Source: Metridium senile
Lineage: Eukaryota > Cnidaria > Anthozoa > Actiniaria > Metridiidae
Direction of reading: 5' to 3'
Assembly (NCBI GenBank): GCA_949775045.1
Contig: OX459101.1
Coordinates: forward strand, 15,064,942 to 15,128,941
Length of the DNA stretch: 64,000 nucleotides
This document shows, piece by piece, positions 8,879-27,319 of the stretch. Made by a program: the position numbers and the translations under genes. The notes beneath the pieces are model-generated. The model had not been told where the DNA came from. It ran no database searches and saw nothing but the letters and a program-made list of their open reading frames with translations. Within the stretch, counting starts at the first letter, position 1, and every line of letters starts with the position of its first letter.

Positions 8879-11335
8879 CAGAGTATATTATTTCTGAAGT
8901 GAACTTCTCTGATTGGTTGATCTGTGTGTTTAGCACACATCAACAAAATTTGCATAAACTTAATATACAGATTTAAATGGAAAAGTACCTGTAGATTTAA
9001 ATGGGAACCTGTTTTAAATGATTGTATTATACAGCATCTCAATGCGTTTTACAGTTCAGTGTTTCTTGAGAATAATAGTGTTTTAAGTGAGGACTTGAAA
9101 ACAGAAAAGGTAGAATGTCTAATGTCTTCAGGGAGATTGTTACATAAAGCTGGAGCAGCAAGAGCAAAGGCCCTCTTTCCAAACATGGAAAGATCCTGGA
9201 TCTTGTAGAAGGCTTTTTTTGTTATACAGTCTATAATAAATTGTTAAATATAGCATGCAAAACGTTGTGTGACACGTGGTACCTTGCCACCCAAGAAACT
9301 TTCGAGAAAGTTAGCCAATCATGCAAGAATTTGTTTTTTTGATTGACAGGATTGTCTGCGCATAAACAGATTATCAAAAGTAGGGAACCTATTTCGTACA
9401 AATTGGCGAAAAATGAGTGAGGTTTTATGTTGTTAAGAACTTTCTCAAAATTTTCTTGGGTGGCCACAGTACTGTTCGTCACACTTTAAAGGAAAGTATT
9501 TTATACTGATTCTCTTTTTCTCCAACGAAGGGCTAAAGCTTCTAACGTCAGTAAAGTAAAGTCAACATTTTTTATCTTTTATTGGTGTTACAAATTTCAT
9601 TCTATTACCTATTGTTATTATTGAACACAGACACAGCCTATACTAGTTTACTCACTAGTTTCCATCAGTAAAAAATTAAGTTAACATTTTTTATGGTGTT
9701 ACAAATTTCATTCTAGCTATTACCTATCGTTTATATTAAACACCGACACAGCCTATACTAGTTTACTTGCTAGGGGCCATTTAAGTAAATTTAAGTCAAC
9801 ATTTTTTTACGCAAATTTCATTATATTACGTACTTATTGTTTATATCAAACACCGATGCAGCCTATACTAGTTTAACTGCTAGTTTCCATTTATACCGAT
9901 TTACTTACCTACTGCTTTATATGTCAATAGTTTGGCGCCATCTTCTTTTTTAAGGGCAGCTTGAGTTAATGTCTGAACAAACAGCTCCTTGAAATCAACA
10001 AAATAGAGTCAGTGGATCAGGTGTTCTAGAAAACATTTTTTTGTGATCATAAGTTTTTATTCGATTCTTATCAATCAATCAATCAATTTATTCATTCTCA
10101 TTCATTGTTACAAATGATATAAATAATATTTCTAAAATTACAATTATTAGGTAAGTGTAAAAAATGATCAAGAATAGGAGTCTAAAAAAAGCACGATATG
10201 CTTATAGAGTATAGACCCCTGATATAAAACTACATTGATTTAAAATACAAATTGTAGATAATATATTTAAATAATCGATTGGTATAATAATAAGTAAATT
10301 GATAATTGCACTCTATGATTTGTAATTAGATTTATGAACTGTAACAAATATAATTTTCTATTTCACTTAAAATTAATTGAGTTACATAATTTCCAATATA
10401 TTTTAATTCTCATTGATATATTTTAATAATAGTTCTTCTTTAATTAATTTTTTGAATCTATTAATAGTTTTGCAATTGACTTGTAATTTTTTGTATTTGT
10501 TCCATATTAACAGTCCCATATAAGAAATTGAAAATTGACTAAGCTTAGTTTTTCTTGAAGCAGTATGATAATTAGACAATTGCCTTGTGTTATGACAATG
10601 AATTTCAGAGTTAAGTTTAAAAAATGGTTTGAATGTTTCAGGTAGCTGGCAAGTATTAAAAAGATACATTATCGAAGCTATGTTTAGTGTAGGTATGTCT
10701 TCTATTTTGAGAATGGACTCAGAGTAGAAGAGTGGGTTAGTGTTAGCATAATATGATGAACTAGTTATTAATCTCATGACTTTTTTTTGAAGGATACGTA
10801 GTCTTTCTAAGTTAAGTGTATGTATGGATATATTAAACTGTAGTAAAGTGTCTTTAATGTTGATTTAGTGAGAAGAAACCTTATCCTACTGATGATACCA
10901 ATTCCTTTAGAGATTTTTGAGCAAACATGGCTAATGTGTGATTTCCATTTTAGCTGATCATCTACTATGATACCAAGAAATTTAGTTTCGTTATCGATTG
11001 GTAAAGCCAGGTAAATCTTATTATACTCGACTGTTTCATTTTCACTGACCATCAAATGATAAACTGACCGGTAATATGCAATAATTCGATCCTAAAAGCT
11101 CAATAATGAAGGTTTAATAAGAATTCAAAGGTAATTTTGATTTTTCCCGCCAAATCCTTTTAGCATTTAAAAAATGTGTTCCAACATCACTTACTGTCGC
11201 TCTTGTGATCAGGAAAACTGACTCTTGGCTAACGTTTGCTAAATCTGGAGAACTCCTCATAATAGTTTTTATCTTTGATAGAGATAATTGATTTAGTTTG
11301 CCCTCTTTCTCCGATGCAGCTTGATCGTCCGCCAT
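2747..11335 (-). CDS. CHRAC1: CHRAC1-like histone-fold protein, complete four-exon gene
   Basis: Exons on the minus strand: 11195-11335, 9909-9987, 8150-8191 and 2747-2853. Junctions use donors GTAAGT, GTAAGT and GTATGG and AG acceptors, with phases 0, 1 and 1. They join to 369 bp, encoding 122 residues plus stop. Exon 1 carries the first histone-fold helix (LSLSKIKTIMRSSPD, then SQESVFLITRAT). Exon 2 begins ELFVQTLTQAA and ends LLTYKAV. Exon 3 reads ANLVDDEDNLQFLA. Exon 4 starts DIIPAKVLYKDYL and ends in an Asp/Ser-rich acidic tail. Order, length (human about 131 residues) and acidic tail match CHRAC1. In other animals that protein pairs with POLE3 in the CHRAC nucleosome-sliding complex and in DNA polymerase epsilon. 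Intron 3 is about 5.3 kb, mostly minisatellite; intron 1 holds a LINE. Identification is by recalled family features, not by a search. Confidence 0.93.
2907..3180. mobile_element. Inverted-repeat element inside a 53-bp repeat array
   Basis: Left arm near 2913-2952 contains GAGAGAAAAATGGCTCTG; the complement AGAGCCATTTTTCTCTC lies at about 3121-3137. GGGTTAGTG, part of the 53-bp array unit, occurs on both sides, so the element probably inserted into that array. It lies in CHRAC1 intron 3. Confidence 0.6.
3180..3420. repeat. 53-bp tandem repeat, about 4 copies
   Basis: The unit contains TTAATCCTGGGTTAGTTCTC, CATCCTGGTTTAACTC and AATAAAACCTATAGAG, repeating every 53 bp with substitutions. It lies in CHRAC1 intron 3. 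Confidence 0.85.
3421..3984. other. Intronic spacer, nothing recognised
   Basis: Part of CHRAC1 intron 3. A 109-residue plus-strand frame covers much of it but starts without context, is Phe-rich from T-runs and shows no domain. Treated as chance. Confidence 0.5.
3985..8015. repeat. 4-kb minisatellite of 51- and 63-bp units
   Basis: The basic 51-bp unit runs through CATGGATATAGTGTTTGTGC, TCTATTCCACAGTAGCAATT and TGATTCTATTT. A 63-bp variant adds ATTACTATAACT. Both are multiples of three, so long frames stay open on both strands; these are repeat artefacts, not genes. Larger blocks are duplicated too: about 4643-4918 recurs 938 bp downstream, and 6326-6589 recurs 475 bp downstream. The array lies wholly in CHRAC1 intron 3. 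Confidence 0.95.
8150..8191 (-). CDS. CHRAC1: CHRAC1 exon 3 (42 bp)
   Basis: Acceptor CTTCTTTTTGCAG and donor GTATGG bracket 42 bp. With the preceding G it encodes ANLVDDEDNLQFLA, aligning with the SDLANTAQQSETFQFLAD stretch of vertebrate CHRAC1. Too short for ORF detection. Confidence 0.9.
8498..9013. mobile_element. AACAGGTTCCCATTT-family element, copy 2, split by a nested insert
   Basis: Left arm (AACAGGTTTTCATTTAAATC) at 8498 and right arm (TTTAAATGGGAACCTGTT) ending near 9013 match the 2128-2338 copy. The centre is displaced by the 8571-8838 element and TA-rich sequence. CHRAC1 intron 2. Confidence 0.72.
8571..8838. mobile_element. Nested long-armed palindromic element
   Basis: Arms of about 110 bp: CAGCCGATTTCGAAAAGGTT at the left and AACCTTTTCGAGATCGGCTG at the right, continuing through GTCCACCTGAAAAAGACATA and its complement. 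(TA)n runs flank it, so the target duplication cannot be read. Confidence 0.75.
9014..9267. other. Intronic sequence, no gene seen
   Basis: A short plus-strand frame (VECLMSSGRLLHKAGAARAK and following) ends at 9208. It starts inside the upstream transposon and cannot be tied to a family, so it is not called. Confidence 0.4.
9268..9483. mobile_element. Inverted-repeat MITE
   Basis: Ends TGTGACACGTGGTACCTTGC and its approximate complement (GGTGGCCACAGTACTGTTCGTCACA region). Arms continue through CCACCCAAGAAACTTTCGAG. CHRAC1 intron 2. Confidence 0.65.
9511..9898. repeat. Three tandem copies of an approx. 120-bp dispersed repeat (CGAAACGTC family)
   Basis: Each copy includes AAGTCAACATTTTTTA, GTGTTACAAATTTCATT and ACAGCCTATACTAGTTTAC. 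The first starts with TCCAACGAAGGGCTAAAGCT. The same family occurs at 18808-18980, 28729-28925, 29145-29225 and 29868-29955. The head resembles a degenerate hammerhead-like or Penelope terminal-repeat core, but no complete fold is present. Confidence 0.75.
9909..9987 (-). CDS. CHRAC1: CHRAC1 exon 2
   Basis: Acceptor TTGTTGATTTCAAG and donor GTAAGT. 79 bp entered in phase 0, encoding ELFVQTLTQAALKKEDGAK and LLTYKAV plus one base. Corresponds to the ELFVQCLATYSY and KVLTYSDLA part of vertebrate CHRAC1. Confidence 0.92.
10071..11100 (-). mobile_element. 3' end of a CR1/L2-like LINE, broken
   Basis: Two consecutive minus-strand frames, 10807-11055 and 10403-10777, are the RT C-terminal end of a non-LTR element. 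The first has NETKFLGIIVDDQLKWKSHI, then ISKGIGIISRIRFLL and LKTLYYSLIYPYIH. The second has CHNTRQLSNYH, RKTKLSQFSISYMG and LLIWNKY. They are separated by a frame change and stops. The 3' end carries an (ATTG)n tail, seen on the plus strand as TCAATCAATCAATCAATTTA at about 10073. The 5' end, including most of the RT and the endonuclease, is missing. Inserted antisense to nothing: it shares the strand of CHRAC1, in intron 1. Confidence 0.85.
11195..11335 (-). CDS. CHRAC1: CHRAC1 exon 1
   Basis: ATG at 11335 in a CAAGATGG context. An upstream in-frame ATG at 11395 would add MVNLWVKAAGRDVRRLYYFK, but it overlaps the shared promoter motif and is less likely. 47 codons, ending at donor GTAAGT (11194-11189). 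Confidence 0.92.
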
Positions 11336-11701
11336 CTTGAAATAGTAAAGTCTGCGAACGTCTCTACCAGCGGCTTTTACCCACAAATTAACCACAGGAA
11401 CCCCAACAAAGCAATCACTGAAAGCTGTTTTACATTTAGAAATCAGACTTAAATCTTACTTAATATGATGTAGTTACTTTATATATTCATAGAAAATAAT
11501 GAAATATGTTAAAAAAATAATTAAAACGTTTTATCGAAACGTTAGGAAAGGTTTGAGAACGGTTTTGGGTTGCCTGTGTGCGTTTGAAGAGCTAAACAGT
11601 AAAGACTGGTAACTAATCAATAACATACTGTGAAAGTTTTCGATATTTTGCAGTTTTTCTTGACGATTTCAAGCTAGTTTATTGATCAGTCTTGATAAAA
11701 T
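11336..11701. promoter_or_regulatory. Putative bidirectional promoter, CHRAC1 / Gemin7
   Basis: Only 366 bp separate the two divergent start codons and no repeat interrupts them. Near the CHRAC1 side, on the minus strand, are GGTTCCTGTGGTTAA and TTTGTGGGTAAAAG. Very similar blocks occur just upstream of the peflin ATG (25772-25822). No TATA box stands out. Promoter activity is inferred from layout. Confidence 0.55.
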
Positions 11702-12016
11702 ATGTCTTTACCAGTTGCTCAAGATTCTCTGGATCATCCTCTCAAAGAAACGAAGGAAAATGACCAAGAAATACGAGCAAAACTAAGGACAAGATTTCTA
11801 CATTCGATACAATCCATTAATGGCTACCCAGTAGACTTTAATTTACACGAGAAAACTAAAGTATCGGCAATATTCAAAGGAACCGATATCAATGTGGAGA
11901 GCTTTGCAGTATCGGATTTACAAACACCCATAGGACCTCTAGCACAGGCCATGCTGAGAAGTAGTGATGTCATCAGTTTCATAGTTGATGTCAAAGATAG
12001 AAGTGATATCATCTGA
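11702..12016 (+). CDS. GEMIN7: Gemin7-like SMN-complex protein
   Basis: Single-exon frame of 104 residues with ATG in an AAAATATG context. The core is LRTRFLHSIQSINGYPVDFN, LHEKTKVSAIFKGTDINVES and FAVSDLQTPIGPLAQAMLRS, then SDVISF. This matches the Sm-like fold of Gemin7 (human 131 residues, with LRERYLRSLL, VSFTLHEGVRVAAHF and LQTPIGVQAEALLRCSDIIS). Known family role: Gemin7 binds Gemin6 within the SMN complex, which loads Sm rings on snRNAs in the cytoplasm. The vertebrate N-terminal extension is shorter here. The last 15 or so residues (VDVKDRSDII) extend beyond the usual end and are encoded by the first unit of the downstream tandem array. A possible poly(A) signal ATTAAA is at 12353-12358. 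Identification is by recalled motifs. Confidence 0.92.
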   Translation: MSLPVAQDSLDHPLKETKENDQEIRAKLRTRFLHSIQSINGYPVDFNLHEKTKVSAIFKGTDINVESFAVSDLQTPIGPLAQAMLRSSDVISFIVDVKDRSDII

Positions 12017-13350
12017 TCAACAAGTGACGTCATCCGTTTAACAGTTGATGTCCAGGATAATACATGATAGGTTACGTCATCTGATCAATGAGTGACGTCA
12101 TCAGTTTCACAGTTGATGTCAAAGATAATACAACATAGGTCACGTCATCTGATCATCAAGTGACGTCACCAGTTTCACAGTTGATGTCCAGGATAATACG
12201 TCATAAGTGACGTCATCTGTTCAGGTTCTCAGCCTCAGCCTTAATAGCATGTAATTTATTCTTCGTGGAATTTTGAAGTGTTTCAATTGTTTGATAATGT
12301 GAACATTCCTTGAATAATTTACCACAAGCTGTAGTCAAATTGTAAAGAATATATTAAACGCTATCAAGGATGGGGTTGATTAACAAGAACTGTGAAAAAG
12401 TTTGAAGAGAGATATCATAAGTTTCATAAAGATGCCAATAACATTGGCAAGCAACATTAGTTTCCGATCAATACTGTATCAAAGACGGAATGTTACAATG
12501 AAAAATGTGGATTAACAAGCGACATCATCAGTTTGATATAATAACAAGACAAAGACTAAATGTTATAAATGACGTCATCCAATCCACAAGCGACATTAGT
12601 TTCACAGTCGGTGTCAAAGACGGAATGTTACCAGGAAAGTTGTGGATTAAACACTCAGTTTGATATAATAACAAGACAAAGACTAAATGTAATAAATGAC
12701 GTCATCCAAAGCACAAGCGACATTAGTTTCACAGTTGATGTCAAAGACGGAATGTTACCAGGAAAGTTGTAGAATAAACAACCGACATCATCAGTTTGAT
12801 ATAATAATAACAAGACAAAGACTAAATGTTATAAATGACGTCATCCAATCCACAAGTGACATTATTTTCACAGTCAATGTCAAAGACAGAATGTCATAAG
12901 GAAAGTTGTGGATTAACAAGCGACATCATCAGTTTGACAATAACAAGACAAAGACAAAATGTTATAAATGATGCCATCCAAACAACAAGCGGTATATAAA
13001 AATATTTACAGTCTTCTCCACAGGTATCTCTTATATCTCTTTTCATTGGGCTTCCTGTGGTGAGGAGTGGGAGGGAGAGAGGCATGTGGAGAAGGCTACC
13101 ATTTACTTAATTACAGTCCATGTCAACAACAAGTTTTAAGTGATGTCATCAAATCAACTTTTACAGTCCATTTCAAAGACATTATGTTAGACATGATGTC
13201 ATCCATTCAACAACTGAAGTTAAGCGATATAACTATTCACAGTCCATGGCAGCACTTAGTCATAAGTGACATCATCAAATCAACTACCGGTAGTAATATC
13301 ATCAGTTTTGCAGTCCATTTCAAAGACATTATGTTAGAAATGATGCCATC
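11962..13350. repeat. Tandem array rich in TGACGTCA, seeded at the Gemin7 3' end
   Basis: Units contain GTGACGTCATCAGTTTCACA and GTTGATGTCAAAGAT. Near Gemin7 the spacing is about 69 bp (copies near 11965, 12024, 12093 and 12161). From about 12508 a longer unit of about 130 bp appears four times, with ATAATAACAAGACAAAGACT. Degenerate copies continue to about 13350, and scattered ones to 14440. The palindrome TGACGTCA (CRE/ATF-type core) recurs at least seven times. The first unit lies in frame inside Gemin7. Confidence 0.85.
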
Positions 13351-13356
13351 CATTCA

Positions 13357-13681
13357 CAGGGTTCGTACGGGTTTTGGAAAGTCTTGGAAAGTTTTGGAAA
13401 TTGGTAATGCATTTTTCCAGGACCTGGAAAGTTTTGGAAAATTCCTTTTTCACCTGCTGGGCTATGGAAAAGTTATGAATTTTTTGTCGGTTGCCCAGCT
13501 CCTACCTTGCAAAGAACTGTTATCGTTGTAATTAAAAAACGGCTGATGATTTTTTTGCCTGCCGCAATCAATGCCCGTTGGCACTTTTCGCTTGTGTGGT
13601 TTTGGAATTTTGAGTAATAGGCTTTGAAAAAGTTTTGGAAAAGTTTTGGAAATTTTCTCTGAGGATTCTGTACGAACCCTG
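13357..13681. mobile_element. 325-bp DNA element with CAGGGTTCGTAC ends
   Basis: Inverted termini CAGGGTTCGTAC and GTACGAACCCTG, each followed inward by TTTTGGAAAGT-type repeats. CATTCA occurs directly on both sides (13351-13356 and 13682-13687), a probable 6-bp target duplication. No transposase; superfamily not assigned. Confidence 0.8.
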
Positions 13682-13719
13682 CATTCAACAGGTGATATCA
13701 TAAGCTTTACAGTCCATGT

Positions 13720-14090
13720 ACATACATACATACATTTTATTAGAGCTCCCCTTAGGGCTTTTCAGGCCAATTTACAAGTGAAAATATAATATATTAATAG
13801 AAAAAATCTAATTTACAATAATAGGAAATTTAAAATTTGGAATCTAATGAAATTTAACATCTAATATTTATATATTCATATTTATAATTTAAAAAATGTC
13901 CTAAGTGATCCCAAGCCAACGTTCTAGCATCAAACTTCGTACCTCTGTAGGGAAAACTCTGTTGTGCTGTTGCAGTTCTACATTTCGGAATTTGAAGAGT
14001 ATTACAATTCCGTGTGTTTCTTGTATGAACATCGGAGCGTTTGACGAACATAGATGACAAGTATTTTGGTGCAAGTATGTCAGCACTTAG
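13720..14090 (-). mobile_element. CR1-like LINE 3' fragment
   Basis: The minus-strand frame contains NTRNCNTLQIPKCRTATAQQ, then SFPYRGTKF, the conserved C-terminal end of many CR1-type reverse transcriptases. The downstream side ends in a (TGTA)n tail, seen on the plus strand as CATACATACATACATT near 13721. Only the last part survives. Confidence 0.75.
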
Positions 14091-14117
14091 TTGTAAATGA
14101 CATCTTCAAATCGACTA

Positions 14118-14258
14118 GAGTACACACATTAAAAGCGTGAAACATAAATAGTATTAAATAGTGATATTTTATGCTAATTCTATTGTTTTCTATTGTTTAA
14201 TTAGCACTATTTAGTACTAATTAGTACTACTTGTTTCACGGGTATAATGTTTGCACTC
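14118..14258. mobile_element. 141-bp TA-flanked MITE, diverged relative of 1782-1922
   Basis: GAGTACACACATTAAAAGCG at the left and TAATGTTTGCACTC at the right, between TA dinucleotides. The interior has ATTTAGTACTAATTAGTACT. Same length as the 1782 and 37589 copies. Confidence 0.75.
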
Positions 14259-14456
14259 TAGTAATATCATCAGCTTTACAGTCTATTTTAAAAAAAGACA
14301 TTATGTTATAAGTGACAACATCCAATCAACAATATCATAAGATTTACAGAGTCCCTGTCAACTGAATAACTTTTTTAAATGGGGTCATCAAATCAGCTAG
14401 TAATATCATCACTTTTACAGTCAATTTCAAAGACTTATGACCGCTTAATAGAGGTA

Positions 14457-14588
14457 GAGTAGACACACTAAAGCTGTGACATATAATTAGTACTATTTCA
14501 TAAAAAAATTCTTTGTTTTCTATTGTTTTATTATCACTATTTAGTACTAAAAATTAGTATTTGTTTCACGGATTAAGTGTGTCTACTC
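14457..14588. mobile_element. 132-bp TA-flanked MITE, same family
   Basis: GAGTAGACACACTAAAGCTG at the left and TTAAGTGTGTCTACTC at the right, with TA on both sides. The interior again includes ATTTAGTACTAAAAATTAGT. Confidence 0.75.
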
Positions 14589-14599
14589 TATCACTGTAT

Positions 14600-15404
14600 T
14601 GTGCACAACAACAAAACCTGAAAAAAATATCCAGCCTCGAGGGAAAAAATAAAATTCCTGCACCAAACAATATTCCAGTTTCATTTGATCTATACAGTTG
14701 TGCTTTTTGACAAAGGGTGCATTTGCACAGTCTAAGCCTGGATTTGTTGTCAAAATATTCACAAATCTCAGGTAAAGCACGGAAAAAATGGTATTGCCTT
14801 ACAATAGAAAACACATTTGAATTTTTCTCTGAATTGCAGGTATCCCTGTGCAAATGCACCTTTTGTCAAATAGTAAAGTGGTGATAGATAACATGAAATT
14901 ATCCTATTGTCCTTCAAATATCTAATTGTCCATATCTAATTAAACATGTTTACACAAGAGAAATGCATTTTTTTATTTGTGCTTTATTGAGTAAGTTAGA
15001 ATGCTATTTTCTTGATATTGAATTACATTGGTCATTAAATATACATTCTAGACATAGTTAGTCGTTGAGCAGAAGAGGTAACAATATACTTTTCAACCTT
15101 CTTTGTTTACAAATTTCAGACCATTTGATACAACCCTTGGGATTTGGTTCTTTCACATGTAATGTTTCATAAATATTTCATTGTTTTACAGTCAATGCAT
15201 GATCATTAAATTAAAACTTCAACTTTTGAAAACAATATTCGATTATTCAAAATAAATATTCAAATTTTTAATTTCAAAGTAGAAAGTATATATGACCCAG
15301 AAAAGGAAATCTATGTGATATTTCATTGCTTGTGTGAATATTGGAATATTCATTTTGAATAATCTAATAGTGAATTTTACTAATCGAATAACCATTCAAA
15401 ATGT
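14600..15404. other. Intergenic, no gene seen
   Basis: AT-rich sequence. TTGACAAAGGGTGCATTTGC at about 14707 has its complement at about 14850-14872, indicating another short inverted-repeat element. Nothing coding is supported. Confidence 0.5.
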
Positions 15405-15655
15405 CAGTCATGACACAGGGAACCTGGCTTTTGTTTGCTTTGTTTTAAAAAAAAACGTCTTTCCATTACATACGCATAGCTTTTTCGGGATTCCTGTGGT
15501 GACTAGGAGATTAGCGCTACATACTGTGACCTTTGTTAAACAGTTTACGTAATCTATGAAATTCAACCTCTATAAGTATCCCGAAAAAGCTCCACGTATA
15601 GAAAAGCGATTTTTTTAAGCAAAGCAACCAAAAAGCCGGGTTCCCTGTGGTCATG
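15405..15655. mobile_element. Inverted-repeat MITE
   Basis: Ends CATGACACAGGGAACCTGGC and GCCGGGTTCCCTGTGGTCATG. Arms continue through TTTGTTTGCTTTG and AGCTTTTTCGGGAT with their complements. Confidence 0.72.
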
Positions 15656-15806
15656 AGTGATACTGCATCGAGACTGTAACAAAAAGAAACATATGCTCAA
15701 GGGAATATAATAACTATCATACATGTACAAACACTAACACCGTTATTTATCAATGGATAGTACTGAATAGTTTCTACTATGTATTTAGTGCTATTCATCC
15801 TCGGGA

Positions 15807-16056
15807 ACCCAGGGGTAATCTTCTGTCGCTTGTTTAATCTCGCTCCCAGAATAAATACCCCTTGGAACATAGTCTGTTGGAGCTTGTTCCGTAAGTCAAA
15901 ATTCATCTCTTTCCTGATTGGTCGACCTTATTAGGTCAACCAATGAAAATCAAGATAACCATTCAAAGAAAGTCATTAAATAAGTTTGAATTTTGACTTC
16001 CGGAACAAGCTCCAACAGACTTCATTCCCAGGGGTATCTAGTCTGGGAGCGAGAAA
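15807..16056. mobile_element. Inverted-repeat MITE just 3' of peflin
   Basis: Arms include GGAGCTTGTTCCGTAAGTCA and its complement, AACCCAGGGGTAATCTTC / CCCAGGGGTATC, and CTCGCTCCCAGA / TCTGGGAGCGAG. It ends about 22 bp beyond the peflin stop codon, so it probably lies in or near the 3' UTR. Confidence 0.7.
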
Positions 16057-16077
16057 TGAGCAACCTATTTTAGTGTT

Positions 16078-25768
<9,691 letters not shown>

Positions 25769-25830
25769 TTTGTATTTTACCCACAATGCAGCATAAACCA
25801 CAGGAATACCACAAAGGCGGGTCTATGAAT
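25769..25830 (-). promoter_or_regulatory. 5' flank of peflin with motif shared with CHRAC1
   Basis: On the minus strand: CTTTGTGGTATTCCTGTGGT, then TGCATTGTGGGTAAAATAC, just before the ATG. The CHRAC1 5' flank has GCTTTGTTGGGGTTCCTGTG, GTTAATTTGTGGGTAAAAG in the same order. Possible core-promoter or initiator element; function is inferred. Confidence 0.5.
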
Positions 25831-25923
25831 TCATGCTTGTTTCAAACTCCAGTGAGCAGAGATTCCTTTCTCTTACCTAGAATGACAAATGCCATTCTGA
25901 TGATACAGTAATATCTATTCTTT

Positions 25924-26224
25924 ACTGATCTATTTCAAAACTCGTTGTCGCAATAAAAGTTAGTCCACATTCTGAAGTTTGCAAAGGATGTCGGTATTTC
26001 TTCTCTTGTTATCAATTTATGCATAGCATATGTTTTGGTTGTACGAATATATGCGTTTGTGTTCATATGATCATAACAAGTTGTTGCAGTGGTAGATGAT
26101 AAAACAAATATTAGTTTTTTCAAAACACGTCTAATAAATAAATCACAAATTATGTTTATGTTTAATACCGACATCCTTTGCAGGCTTCAGAGTGTGGACT
26201 GTAGCTTCGGCTGCGACTGGAATA
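25924..26224. mobile_element. MITE, CACCTATTTCAAAA / TTGTCGC family, copy 1
   Basis: TCTATTTCAAAACTCGTTGT at the left; at the right the complement-like GGCTGCGACTGGAATAA. Arms include CACATTCTGAAG...GGATGTCGGTATTTC and ACCGACATCCTTTGCAGGCT. Other copies: 30587-31197 and 31521-31730. Confidence 0.65.
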
Positions 26225-26309
26225 ATCGCTTTAAATTACGGTGATTTTAGGACCAGGAGTAGATCTACAATGTCATAATGTCCATAAAAAATCATTTGAG
26301 TTACGCATG

Positions 26310-27310
26310 TTAAGCATGTTAAGGCCAACCTCGTTCCCAGGGCCCTCTCCCTTCGCTTATGGGTGGCCCAAAAGCGAAGGGAGAGGACTCTGGGAACGAG
26401 TTTGGGGATTTTACCTGATAGTTGAAAAATACATTTTCTGTAATAACTTAAACCAAAAGGTCCAAAAGTGATAGTTAGGTTTCTGAAAATTCTAAGCATG
26501 GCCATGTTGACTTCTGGTGGTCACATGATCTCAAGGCGAGAAAAACAGGAATTTCAAAATGGGGTGGTGGGTTTTATTTGAATCGAAAATCTTTTTGTGT
26601 GGAATTGTTGGGTACAATGTCCCTATAATAAGAACCTGTTTGGAATGGTTGTCATTCGTTTCTACTTAAAGGAGGGTCCTGAAGGGGTAAAATGGGAGCT
26701 GGGATTGGCCTTTTGACCTGGAAAATGGGTTTTTGATGCACTGGGACTGGGATTTACAAATAAAAGAACAATAGAAAATAGGAATGGGATTGAAAACTTG
26801 AGCAAAACTGATGGGATTATGTGATTTTACTGATGGGATTATGTGATTTTTTACTGGGATTTGTTCCAAATATAAACTGGGAAATGCATGGGATTCGGAC
26901 CCCCCCTTCAGGACCCTCTTAAAGGAATAATCGACAAACATGTCACGGGACTAAGTTAAGATTGTGAATATTTCTACTTTCGGCTTTAACAAAGATTGAT
27001 ATTCAACCGCTCCAGACATTATCTTGTTAAGGTTATTTTACTTAACAATTCTACGTCAAAAGATTTTCGATTTGCATCAGAAACCCAACCTCATTCCCAG
27101 GGCCTTCTCCCTTCGCTTTTGGGGAGGGCCCTGGGAACGAGGTTGATAAAAACCGCCACCCCGACTGCCACACCATATTGAAATTTCTTTTTTTTTCTCT
27201 CCTTGCGGTCACGTGATCACCTAAAGTCAACATGACCAATCTTAAAATTTTAAGAAACCTCAATATCACGTTAGGCCTAAAACTCATTCTTATAGGTTAA
27301 GGTTAAAAAA
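26310..27310. mobile_element. Cluster of inverted-repeat elements with CTCGTTCCCAGGGCC motifs
   Basis: CCTCGTTCCCAGGGCCCTCT with its complement occurs at about 26325-26402 and again (CCTCATTCCCAGGGCCTTCT / GGGCCCTGGGAACGAGG) at 27087-27145. Around them, GCCATGTTGACTTCTGGTGG-TCACATGATC (about 26500) faces TCACGTGATCACCTAAAGTC-AACATGACC (about 27210). Probably one element of about 0.9 kb with small palindromes inserted in each arm. The segment 26640-26930 has a run of near-repeats (GATGGGATTATGTGATTTTA) but no gene. Confidence 0.6.
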
Positions 27311-27319
27311 AGTTATTAC

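Noticed and set aside
11336..11395. Upstream in-frame start for CHRAC1 (ATG at 11395)
   Set aside because: It would add 20 residues unlike any CHRAC1 and overlaps the motif shared with the peflin 5' flank; the ATG at 11335 begins MADD, as expected for the family.
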